Source of the DNA: Lachnospiraceae bacterium
Lineage (GTDB): Bacteria > Bacillota > Clostridia > Lachnospirales > Lachnospiraceae
NCBI GenBank assembly: GCA_017622875.1
Contig: JAGAQG010000053.1
Coordinates: 27,599-91,598, forward strand
Direction: 5' to 3'
DNA: 64,000 bases
Below, piece by piece: positions 7,883 through 15,451 of the stretch (position 1 is its first letter; every line of letters starts with the position of its first letter). Both the position numbers and the translations under genes were made by a program. The notes under the pieces were generated by a model, which was not told the origin of the DNA, did not search any database, and saw only the letters and a program-made list of their open reading frames with translations.

Positions 7883-8414
7883 ATCAGAAGTTAAAAAACA
7901 CAGAAGAGAGGCAACACAGGAACAGATTCGCGCAAACAGCAATGCAATTTGCGAAAAGTTTCTAGAACTTCAGGAATATAAGGAGACTTCCGTTGTTTTC
8001 GCCTATATGGACTGCAAAAATGAAGTAGAGACAAAGGCAGTTATTGAACAGTGTTGGAAAGACAAAAAAACGATTGCAGTACCAAAGGTATTTGGAGAAA
8101 TCATGAAATATTATGTCATAACTTCCTATGATGATCTGGAGGAAGGATATTTTGGAATTCCAGAACCGAAATATGAAAGCCTTCAGGAAATTGTATGCGA
8201 AGATGGACTGATGATTTTACCGGGTGTTGCATTCGATGTGGAAAGACATCGCGTGGGCTATGGCGGCGGTTTTTACGACCGTTATTTGGAAGCACATCCG
8301 AATATGAAAAAAATTGCCTTTGCATTTGAATTCCAGATGTTTGAAAAAGTCCCATTTGAGGAGTTTGACAGACAGCCGGAGAAAATAATCACAGAAAAAA
8401 GAATCATTGTTTGA
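7854..8414 (+). CDS. 5-formyltetrahydrofolate cyclo-ligase
   Basis: A 186-aa enzyme of the 5-FCL family, which converts 5-formyl-THF with ATP to 5,10-methenyl-THF. An N-terminal basic helix is followed by the C-terminal nucleotide-binding motif GYGGGFYDRYL near residue 140, preceded by L-P-G-V-A-F-D. ATG 7854 (M-E-T-R-S-K-K-E) has AGGTGAG at good spacing and is preferred over GTG 7845. It overlaps the DUF896 gene. Its stop codon overlaps the -35 box of the rsmD promoter. Confidence 0.88.
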   Translation: METRSKKEIRSEVKKHRREATQEQIRANSNAICEKFLELQEYKETSVVFAYMDCKNEVETKAVIEQCWKDKKTIAVPKVFGEIMKYYVITSYDDLEEGYFGIPEPKYESLQEIVCEDGLMILPGVAFDVERHRVGYGGGFYDRYLEAHPNMKKIAFAFEFQMFEKVPFEEFDRQPEKIITEKRIIV

Positions 8415-8446
8415 CAAAAAAGTAACGGGAAACGTATAATAAACTT
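8411..8446 (+). promoter_or_regulatory. Strong sigma-A promoter for rsmD, predicted leaderless transcript
   Basis: TTGACA (8411-8416), an 18-bp spacer and TATAAT (8435-8440) form a full-consensus promoter. The expected start site, about 7 nt after the -10, falls on the A of the rsmD ATG (8447). No Shine-Dalgarno sequence precedes that ATG. Confidence 0.75.
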
Positions 8447-8998
8447 ATGAGAGTAATCGCAGGAAAAGCAAGAAGCATTCCACTGAGAACAGTGGAAGGA
8501 CAGGAAACAAGACCTACAACAGACCGTATTAAGGAAACTTTATTCAATATGCTGCAGAATGAGCTGGCAGACTGTTTATTTATAGATCTGTTCAGCGGCA
8601 GTGGCGGTATCGGCATAGAAGCCTTAAGCCGTGGCGCAAGAAAAGCTGTTTTCGTAGAAAAAGCACCGAAGGCAGTGGCTTGTATTAAAGATAATCTGGC
8701 AAAAACAAAGCTTGAGGATGATGCTGTAGTGATGGCAACTGATGCAGTCAGTGCAGTTTATCGTTTGGATGGCGGCGAACCGGCAGATTTTATTTTTATG
8801 GACCCGCCATATAATCAGCAGTTGGAGCAGCAGGTACTCGAGGCACTGAAAAACTCTTCTCTGGTGGACGAATATACGACCATCATTGTGGAAGCTGATC
8901 TGCACACCGATTTTTCTTATGCGGAAGATTTAGGATATGAAATTACAAAACAGAAGAAATATAAAACAAATCAGCATGTTTTCTTAGAGCGTGCATAG
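8447..8998 (+). CDS. rsmD: 16S rRNA (guanine966-N2)-methyltransferase RsmD
   Basis: A 183-aa RsmD-type SAM-dependent methyltransferase that modifies 16S rRNA during 30S assembly. The N-terminus M-R-V-I-A-G-K-A is the family signature. SAM motif I is D-L-F-S-G-S-G-G-I-G-I-E near residues 44-55, and the catalytic motif DPPY is near residue 124. It lies directly upstream of coaD, the usual Firmicutes arrangement. The only good promoter places the mRNA 5' end at the start codon, so translation from it would be leaderless. Read-through from the upstream gene may also supply mRNA. Confidence 0.92.
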   Translation: MRVIAGKARSIPLRTVEGQETRPTTDRIKETLFNMLQNELADCLFIDLFSGSGGIGIEALSRGARKAVFVEKAPKAVACIKDNLAKTKLEDDAVVMATDAVSAVYRLDGGEPADFIFMDPPYNQQLEQQVLEALKNSSLVDEYTTIIVEADLHTDFSYAEDLGYEITKQKKYKTNQHVFLERA

Positions 8999-9010
8999 AG
9001 GAGATACGAT

Positions 9011-9511
9011 ATGATCAGAGCAATTTATCCAGGAAGTTTTGACCCTGTTACCTTGGGACATTTAGACATTATCAAACGTTCCGCGGAAAAAGTAGATGAA
9101 TTAATCATTGGCGTTTTAAATAATAATACAAAAAGTCCTTTATTTACTGTAGAAGAACGTGTAGAAATGCTGATGGAACTGACAAAAGATTATCCAAACG
9201 TAACTGTTGAAGCATTTACAGGGCTGTCAGCCGAATTTGTAAAGAAGAAAAATGCAAATGTAATCATTCGTGGATTACGTGCGATTTCAGATTTTGATTA
9301 CGAATTACAGATGGCACAGACAAACCGTAAGCTTTATGAGGGCGCAGATACCATGTTCTTAACAACCAGTTTGGAATATGCTTATCTTAGCTCAACTACT
9401 GTAAAAGAAGTAGCATATTTTAACGGTGACATCACCGGATTTGTACCAGCCGCTATTATTGACAGGGTCTATAACAGAGTCTGGGAAAATAAAAATAAGC
9501 AGAAAGGGTAA
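9011..9511 (+). CDS. coaD: Phosphopantetheine adenylyltransferase
   Basis: A 166-aa CoaD, the penultimate step of coenzyme A synthesis (4'-phosphopantetheine + ATP to dephospho-CoA). The nucleotidyltransferase T-x-G-H motif is in [16 protein letters not shown] at residues 5-20. [12 protein letters not shown] near residue 90 and the Y-L-S-S-T-T-V-K-E motif near residue 125 are intact. Length is standard. It sits 12 bp downstream of rsmD and 6 bp upstream of the coiled-coil gene. Confidence 0.95.
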   Translation: MIRAIYPGSFDPVTLGHLDIIKRSAEKVDELIIGVLNNNTKSPLFTVEERVEMLMELTKDYPNVTVEAFTGLSAEFVKKKNANVIIRGLRAISDFDYELQMAQTNRKLYEGADTMFLTTSLEYAYLSSTTVKEVAYFNGDITGFVPAAIIDRVYNRVWENKNKQKG

Positions 9512-9517
9512 TTTACC

Positions 9518-10102
9518 ATGACAAGCAGAATTGAACAGATTATTGAAGAAATCGAAGAATACATAGATGGATGCAGCTACCAGCCATTATCCAAAAAGAA
9601 TATCGTCGTAAACAAAGAGGAAATCGAAGAACTTTTAAGAGAGCTTCGTATGAAAACTCCAGACGAGATCAAACGCTATCAGAAAATTCTTGCAAATAAG
9701 GATGCCATTTTAGCAGATGCACAGGCAAAAGCAGAAGCAATCGTGAACCAGGCAAACATTCAGTTGAATGAACTGATCAGTGAACAGGAAATCATGAAGC
9801 AGGCCTATGCACAGGCAAATGCAGTGGTAGAAGCTGCGACAGCTCAGGCACAGGAAATCTTAAACAGTGCTGCGGCAGACGCAAACGAAATCCGTATGGG
9901 TGCAATGCAGTATACAGACAGCATGCTTGCAAACATGCAGAGCATCATCCAGAATACAATGGAAAGCTACAACGCAAGATATGCTTCCCTGATTAATTCC
10001 TTAAATGGATACTACGAAATGATTGCAGAAAACCGTCAGGAATTAGCTCCAACCATTTATGGAGAAGCTGCTGAAGAAGCTCCACAGGAAGAACAGCAGT
10101 AA
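9518..10102 (+). CDS. Coiled-coil protein resembling V-type ATPase subunit H / DivIVA helices
   Basis: A 194-aa, mostly helical acidic protein. Residues 1-60 form a DivIVA-like start (I-E-E-I-E-E-Y-I-D-G, then K-E-E-I-E-E-L-L-R-E-L). Residues 60-140 are a long alanine- and glutamine-rich coiled coil of the kind annotated as vacuolar-type ATPase subunit H-like. There is no membrane segment. No V-ATPase genes are nearby, so a role in cell division or as a scaffold is at least as likely. Its last 60 nt overlap the convergent ylbJ gene. Confidence 0.6.
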   Translation: MTSRIEQIIEEIEEYIDGCSYQPLSKKNIVVNKEEIEELLRELRMKTPDEIKRYQKILANKDAILADAQAKAEAIVNQANIQLNELISEQEIMKQAYAQANAVVEAATAQAQEILNSAAADANEIRMGAMQYTDSMLANMQSIIQNTMESYNARYASLINSLNGYYEMIAENRQELAPTIYGEAAEEAPQEEQQ

Positions 10103-10987
10103 TGCAATGACTGTTGTCAAAGTTTTGTGAAGGATATATGTTTTTAAAGACAGTCTGGTTTCAGAAATCACACTGTTCGTCTGAAAAATACAGCAAAGTC
10201 CTCCAAAAACAAGGGCTGCCACACCAATTGATGAACGCCAAAGTCCGAGAGGAAGCTTGCTTACGAAGTTCAGTCCACCTGTAATCTCCAAAAACGAAGT
10301 GAGGCTTGGTGCTATGTAAATGGAATACACAGGTATCAGCATTAAAAGTCCCTTACTGATAATGGAGAAAAGGATCAGATATCCGCAGAGCTTAATTAAA
10401 ATTAAAAAACTGTCTATGATGCAGACATCAATTAGCTGAAAGATATTTTCAGCTGATGGTGTCTGTTTTTTTACCCTTTGGTTTTCTTCTGGGAGAGACG
10501 AAGGACGTGTGAGAAATCCAAACAATAATGCACTGCCATAGATGATCAAAAGATATGGCAGAACTTTTTCAGATCCGATGGCCTGCGTGATTCCATAGGA
10601 AATGCAGAACATTGGAGAAACATTATTGCAAAAAGAAAGTAAATACTGTCCTTCGGCGATACTTAATCTTTCTTCTTTGATCTGGAGTGCAATCAGTCTT
10701 GCTCCCACTGGATAGCCACATAGAAATCCGCAGATCAGGCAAAATGTACCGTCATCAGAGCAGTGAAACAAATGCCGAAAGACAGGCCCCAAAAGTTTCT
10801 TAATAGAATCTATCAGAGAGGTTTTTAAAATTAACTGTGAAACAATTAAAAATGGCAGCAGAGCTGGAAGCAAAGAATCAAACCATAGGAGAAGTCCGGT
10901 TTTGGAAGCCTCCAGCGTCTGTACTGGAAATACCAGCAAAAAGCAAAATAATACACCAAGAACTATGAAGGGAACTGTTCGTTTCAA
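10043..10987 (-). CDS. ylbJ: YlbJ-like sporulation integral membrane protein
   Basis: A 314-aa polytopic membrane protein with a nucleoside-recognition (gate) fold. The signature C-G-F-L-C-G-Y-P-V-G-A-R followed by E-G-Q-Y-L-L-S-F-C-N-N-V-S-P-M-F (about residues 87-127) is the YlbJ hallmark; YlbJ is needed for spore development in Bacillus. The start is TTG (10987-10985), with an AGG-rich site overlapping a perfect 10-bp palindrome, CAGGTACCTG, at 10989-10998. The 3' end overlaps the convergent coiled-coil gene by 60 nt. Confidence 0.8.
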   Translation of the reverse strand: MKRTVPFIVLGVLFCFLLVFPVQTLEASKTGLLLWFDSLLPALLPFLIVSQLILKTSLIDSIKKLLGPVFRHLFHCSDDGTFCLICGFLCGYPVGARLIALQIKEERLSIAEGQYLLSFCNNVSPMFCISYGITQAIGSEKVLPYLLIIYGSALLFGFLTRPSSLPEENQRVKKQTPSAENIFQLIDVCIIDSFLILIKLCGYLILFSIISKGLLMLIPVYSIYIAPSLTSFLEITGGLNFVSKLPLGLWRSSIGVAALVFGGLCCIFQTNSVISETRLSLKTYILHKTLTTVIALLLFFLWSFFSSFSINGWS

Positions 10988-11103
10988 TCAGGTACCTGCC
11001 TTCGACTTTGTAAAACATATGCAGACAATGAGAAAAATAGAAGAGTTCTAAAATCAAAAAGACAGGCATATATATGAAAGGATTGTACAAATGGGAGGTA
11101 CGC

Positions 11104-11745
11104 ATGAAACGAATCTATGAATTAAGATATCTTCTTTTATTTTTGTGTCTGATCATTATCGTAGGGGTTGAACTAAAACATTTGGAAAGCTCTTCCGCAG
11201 AAACAGTGTCAGAGAGCAGTTCGACCGATGAATTTTCTTATTATATGGACAGGGTAGATGCAGTATTTTCAGATTTGCAATGTTTTCCTGTAGTAAAAGA
11301 AGAAGCGGAAGGTATTTATCCGGTATCCTATGATGACAGTTGGGGAGCAGAGCGTACCTACGGGGGCGAAAGGACTCATGAAGGGTGCGATCTGATGGCC
11401 GTTTCAAACGAACGTGGAAAATATAAGGTCTGCAGCATGACTGACGGAGTCGTAAAAAACATTGGATGGCTTGAACAGGGCGGCTGGAGAATTGGAATAG
11501 AATCTGATTCCGGTATCTATTATTACTATGCCCATCTGGATTCCTATGAGAAGGCTTTTGAAAAAGGAGAACGAGTGGTGGCAGGACAGATTCTAGGGCG
11601 TATGGGAGATTCCGGATATGGAAAAGAGCCAGGAACCAAGGGGAATTTTGCAGTGCATTTGCATGTAGGAATTTATATAACAGATTTGACCGGTAAGGAG
11701 CGTGCCATCAACCCCTATTGGTATTTAAAACAACTGGAAATTTAG
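11104..11745 (+). CDS. M23 family (LytM-like) peptidase
   Basis: A 213-aa protein with an N-terminal membrane anchor or signal (about residues 6-24), a serine-rich linker, and a peptidase M23 domain. The zinc ligands fit: H-E-G-C-D (HxxxD) near residue 98 and H-L-H near residue 185, with G-D-G-x-V- and Y-A-H-L-type elements between. Such enzymes cut peptidoglycan cross-links or act in spore engulfment. ATG 11104 has GGGAGG 6 nt upstream and is preferred over 11074. The gene diverges from ylbJ. Confidence 0.85.
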   Translation: MKRIYELRYLLLFLCLIIIVGVELKHLESSSAETVSESSSTDEFSYYMDRVDAVFSDLQCFPVVKEEAEGIYPVSYDDSWGAERTYGGERTHEGCDLMAVSNERGKYKVCSMTDGVVKNIGWLEQGGWRIGIESDSGIYYYYAHLDSYEKAFEKGERVVAGQILGRMGDSGYGKEPGTKGNFAVHLHVGIYITDLTGKERAINPYWYLKQLEI

Positions 11746-11805
11746 ATCATTGTGTGATACATTATTATAGGATTATAGCGACTTGAAAGGAAGGACATCG
11801 TAACT

Positions 11806-12612
11806 ATGGAAATACAGATGTGGAGAGAAATTTTAAATCCCTATGAGCTGGCAGTGGAGGAACTAACCTGCAAATTTAATCATTTAATTAAGGAGCATCA
11901 TGACAGGGGCTTTTACTCGTCCATTGAACGAGTGGAGGGGCGTGTGAAAGCGATTTCCAGCATTCTTGATAAATGTCAGAAAAAGGGCATTTCTTTAGAT
12001 GAAGTTACGACAAAAATTGAGGATATTGCGGGGATTCGCATTATTTGTCAGTTCGTTGAAGATATTGAGAGAGTAGTCGAACTGATTCATAAACGTTCTG
12101 ACATTGAGATCAAGCAGGAAAAGGATTACATCAATGCCCCAAAGAATACCGGTTACCGAAGCTACCATATGATTATCTGGTATACGGTAGAAACCATGGA
12201 TGGACCAAAGAGAATCATGGTAGAGATTCAGATTCGTACTATGGCTATGAATTTCTGGGCAACGGTGGAGCATTCTTTGCAATACAAATATAAGATGCAC
12301 ATTCCAAAAGAAATTGAGGAACGGCTGTCGAAATCAGCGGAAGCAATCGTGATGCTCGACAAAGAAATGAGTCAGGTACGTTTGGAGATTATGGATGCAC
12401 AGAATGCTTTTCAGCATCAGGCAAAGGTCGTGGCAGATATCTTAAATACAATCCAGAATATGTATCGTGTTGCCAGTACCAGAGAAATGGCAAAGATTCA
12501 GGATGAATTTTATCAGATTTATTCCATGAACAATTTAGAACAGTTAGAGCGTTTCCACAAACAGCTGGATACGATTGCAGAGGGGTATCGAACCCAATCT
12601 ATAGACGAATGA
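11806..12612 (+). CDS. Small alarmone synthetase (GTP pyrophosphokinase, RelQ/RelP type)
   Basis: A 268-aa single-domain RelA/SpoT synthetase without hydrolase or TGS/ACT domains. Synthetase hallmarks are E-D-I-A-G-I-R-I-I-C near residue 71, K-D-Y-I-N-A-P-K-N-T-G-Y-R-S-Y-H near residue 106, and E-I-Q-I-R-T-M-A-M-N-F-W near residue 144. It makes (p)ppGpp from ATP and GTP/GDP. The C-terminal 70 residues form an extra helical extension not present in the second copy at 35701. It starts at ATG 11806 behind GAAAGGAAGG and is followed by an rRNA methyltransferase. Confidence 0.88.
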   Translation: MEIQMWREILNPYELAVEELTCKFNHLIKEHHDRGFYSSIERVEGRVKAISSILDKCQKKGISLDEVTTKIEDIAGIRIICQFVEDIERVVELIHKRSDIEIKQEKDYINAPKNTGYRSYHMIIWYTVETMDGPKRIMVEIQIRTMAMNFWATVEHSLQYKYKMHIPKEIEERLSKSAEAIVMLDKEMSQVRLEIMDAQNAFQHQAKVVADILNTIQNMYRVASTREMAKIQDEFYQIYSMNNLEQLERFHKQLDTIAEGYRTQSIDE

Positions 12613-12620
12613 GGTGACTT

Positions 12621-14003
12621 ATGGATTTTCCAGTTTCATTTACAGAAAAAATGAAAGCAATCCTTCAGGATGAATATGAAGATTTTCTGAAAGGATATGA
12701 TAGAACACGACATTATGGACTTCGTGTGAACCGCACAAAGCTGACAGCTGAGCAGTTTAAAAAAATGAGTATGTATGACTTACAGCCGGTTCCATGGATT
12801 GATAATGCATTTGAATATGAGGATAATGTATCTCCTGCAAAGCATCCATATTATTTTGCAGGAATGTACTATTTACAGGAGCCAAGTGCGATGACTCCGG
12901 CAAACTTACTCCCAATCGAACCTGGAGACAGAGTATTGGACTTATGTGCTGCGCCAGGCGGAAAAGCAACAGAGCTTGGAGCAAAATTAAATCATACAGG
13001 ACTTCTTGTGGCAAATGATATTAGTAATTCCAGAGCAAAGGCACTACTGAAAAACATTGAGCTTTTCGGGATTCCAAATGTGCTGGTGACAAGTGAGCCG
13101 CCTGAAAAGCTGGCTGAAAAATTTCCAGCGTTTTTCGATAAGATCCTGATCGATGCACCATGTTCCGGGGAAGGAATGTTCCGTAAAAATCCAGGAATGA
13201 TGAAGGATTGGGAAACTTACGGACCAAAGCATTACAGCGAATTACAGCGGTCCATCGTACCACATGCGATCCGCATGTTAAAACCGGGCGGAATGCTGCT
13301 TTATTCTACCTGTACTTTCTCTCCGGAGGAAAACGAAGGTTCTGTAAGATTTATGCTGGATTTAGATCCTGACTTGGAGATTGTAGAGATTCCGAACCGC
13401 TATGAAGGATTTGCACCGGGCAGACCGGAATTGATTGAAAATGGTACAGAGGATTTAAAGAATTGCGTACGTATCTGGCCTCATAAGATGAATGGAGAGG
13501 GTCATTTCATTGCCCTTCTTCGTAAAAAAGACCGAGGCGATGCTGTACAAAGACAAGTAAGACCGAAAAAGGAAAAGGCATTGCCGCCACTTTTGGAAGA
13601 ATTTATGAAAGACTGCTCTTATCCGGTAAGTGGTAATGATATTGAAATTCAGGAAGACCGCGTTTATTTAATGCCTGAGGGAATCAAAGGAATTAAAGGA
13701 CTTCGTTTCCTTCGAAGCGGACTGCTGCTTGGTACACTGACGAAGGACCGTTTTGAACCGAGCCAGGCATTTGCCATGGTTTTAAAAAAAGACCAGTATA
13801 AGGCTGTGATTGATTTATCTAGTCTTGACCATAGAGTGATTCGTTATTTAAAGGGTGAGACGATTGAAGTGGATGATCTGCCATTAAAACGTCAGAAAGG
13901 CTGGCAGTTAGTATGCGTGGATGGATATCCTCTTGGATGGGGCAAACTTGTGAATGGAAGTCTGCGTAATAAATATCTTCCGGGATGGAGATGGCAGTCA
14001 TGA
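12621..14003 (+). CDS. RsmB/NOP family (RsmF-like) rRNA m5C methyltransferase
   Basis: A 460-aa cytosine-5 RNA methyltransferase of the NOL1/NOP2/Sun group. SAM motif I is D-L-C-A-A-P-G-G-K-A-T near residues 107-117. The two catalytic cysteines fall in D-A-P-C-S-G-E-G-M-F near residue 180 and L-Y-S-T-C-T-F-S-P-E-E-N-E near residue 230. A C-terminal PUA-like or RsmF-specific region of about 150 residues follows. It starts at ATG 12621, 8 bp after the alarmone synthetase, and its stop overlaps the next start (ATGATGA). Confidence 0.88.
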   Translation: MDFPVSFTEKMKAILQDEYEDFLKGYDRTRHYGLRVNRTKLTAEQFKKMSMYDLQPVPWIDNAFEYEDNVSPAKHPYYFAGMYYLQEPSAMTPANLLPIEPGDRVLDLCAAPGGKATELGAKLNHTGLLVANDISNSRAKALLKNIELFGIPNVLVTSEPPEKLAEKFPAFFDKILIDAPCSGEGMFRKNPGMMKDWETYGPKHYSELQRSIVPHAIRMLKPGGMLLYSTCTFSPEENEGSVRFMLDLDPDLEIVEIPNRYEGFAPGRPELIENGTEDLKNCVRIWPHKMNGEGHFIALLRKKDRGDAVQRQVRPKKEKALPPLLEEFMKDCSYPVSGNDIEIQEDRVYLMPEGIKGIKGLRFLRSGLLLGTLTKDRFEPSQAFAMVLKKDQYKAVIDLSSLDHRVIRYLKGETIEVDDLPLKRQKGWQLVCVDGYPLGWGKLVNGSLRNKYLPGWRWQS

Positions 14004-14707
14004 TGAGATTGGACAAGTTTCTCTGTGAGATGGGTGTTGGAACCAGAAGTGAGGTCAAGGCCTATTTAAAAAAGGGAATGGTAACAGTTGATGGTGAAGT
14101 CGTAAAAAAGCCGGAGATGAAGGTCGATGAAAATACAGCGGAAATCTGTTTTCAGGGAAAGAAGCTTGAATTTGAAGCTGTACAGTATTTTCTTCTGAAT
14201 AAACCTGCTGGATGCGTGACTGCTACAAGAGACCGTCTTTCTGAGACTGTCATGAGCTTTCTTCCAGAAAATAGAAGAGATGATCTTTTCCCGGTGGGAA
14301 GACTGGACAAAGATACAGAAGGACTGCTTTTGATCACCAATGATGGACAGCTGGCACATAAATTGCTGTCACCGAAAAAACACGTTGATAAGACCTATTT
14401 TGCAGTAATTGATGGAAAAGTGGAACAAGCCCATATTGAGCAGTTTTCAGCCGGGATAGACATTGGAGATGAAGATTTGACTATGCCTGCTAAATTGGAA
14501 ATTTTGAGTTCTGGAGATATTTCTGAAATCCAGCTTACCATTCAGGAGGGAAGATTTCATCAGGTAAAGCGTATGTTTGAAGCCATCGGATGCAAGGTTA
14601 CGTATTTAAAACGTATTTCTATGGGCCCTTTGACACTGGGCGATCTGCAGCAGGGGGAAGTACGAGTGTTAAGTGAAAATGAAGTTGCGCAGCTGCGCAG
14701 CCGTTAA
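14000..14707 (+). CDS. RsuA/RluB-type rRNA pseudouridine synthase
   Basis: A 235-aa pseudouridine synthase with an N-terminal S4 RNA-binding domain (M-R-L-D-K-F-L-C-E-M-G, residues 2-60) and a catalytic domain with G-R-L-D-K-D-T-E-G-L-L near residue 100, whose Asp is the nucleophile. The C-terminal E-G-R-F-H-Q-V-K-R-M-F element marks the RsuA/RluB/RluE/RluF group. Two adjacent ATGs (14000 and 14003) overlap the previous stop; either could be used. The target uridine (16S 516 or 23S) cannot be decided here. Confidence 0.88.
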   Translation: MMRLDKFLCEMGVGTRSEVKAYLKKGMVTVDGEVVKKPEMKVDENTAEICFQGKKLEFEAVQYFLLNKPAGCVTATRDRLSETVMSFLPENRRDDLFPVGRLDKDTEGLLLITNDGQLAHKLLSPKKHVDKTYFAVIDGKVEQAHIEQFSAGIDIGDEDLTMPAKLEILSSGDISEIQLTIQEGRFHQVKRMFEAIGCKVTYLKRISMGPLTLGDLQQGEVRVLSENEVAQLRSR

Positions 14708-14761
14708 GTACTATGACGACATTATAAATATTGATGCTACAACTTAGAATGGAGAATACAG

Positions 14762-15451
14762 ATGATTGAACATATTCAGGCGGTAATTTTCGATATCGAC
14801 GGAACATTGGTGGATTCTATGGGTGTCTGGTATGACATTGATGTAGAATATTTTAAATTGTTGGGCATTCCGATGCCGCCAACATTACAGAAAGATATCG
14901 AAGGCATGAGCTTTACAGAAACTGCCGTTTATTTTAAAGAGACTTTTCAGTTGACAGAGAAGACCATTGATGACATTAAGTTAGACTGGATTCGTATGGC
15001 TCATGAGAAATATTTATATGAAATAAAGTCCAAGCCGGGCGCAAAGGAATTTATTAAGTTTTTAAAGGAAAAAGGAATCAAGACCGGATGCGCTACAAGC
15101 AATGAAAAAAGTCTTGCGATGGCAGCATTACAGCCTCATGGCTGGAGTGACAAAATGAATTCCGTCCGTACAGCCTGCGAAGTATGCAAGGGAAAACCTG
15201 CGCCGGATATTTATTTAAAAGTGGCTGAAGATTTAGGGGTGAAACCTGAAAACTGTTTGGTATTTGAGGACATTCCAAACGGAATGCGCGCTGGAAAGGC
15301 TGCAGGTATGACAGTGATTGGCGTGGAAGATGAAGGCGCTAAAAAATATAGAAGTGAAATTGATGAAATTTGTGATTATTTTATTACAGATTATTACGAT
15401 ATGTTAGAAGGAAAGATTGAGGTCGAATATGAGCTTTCTTCCGGTAAGTAG
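14762..15451 (+). CDS. HAD-family phosphatase, beta-phosphoglucomutase-like
   Basis: A 229-aa haloacid dehalogenase hydrolase. Motif I is F-D-I-D-G-T-L-V-D-S at residues 11-20, motif II is the Thr/Ser region A-T-S-N near residue 116, and motif III/IV is V-F-E-D-I-P-N-G near residue 166. The helical cap between motifs I and II puts it in subclass IA (beta-phosphoglucomutase, phosphoglycolate phosphatase type). Substrate is unknown. It starts at ATG 14762, and its 3' end overlaps the YgiQ gene by 23 nt. Confidence 0.85.
   Translation: MIEHIQAVIFDIDGTLVDSMGVWYDIDVEYFKLLGIPMPPTLQKDIEGMSFTETAVYFKETFQLTEKTIDDIKLDWIRMAHEKYLYEIKSKPGAKEFIKFLKEKGIKTGCATSNEKSLAMAALQPHGWSDKMNSVRTACEVCKGKPAPDIYLKVAEDLGVKPENCLVFEDIPNGMRAGKAAGMTVIGVEDEGAKKYRSEIDEICDYFITDYYDMLEGKIEVEYELSSGK

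Noticed and set aside
9518-10102. Coiled-coil gene as a true V-type ATPase subunit
   Set aside because: No other V-ATPase genes are present and the similarity is limited to generic coiled-coil sequence.
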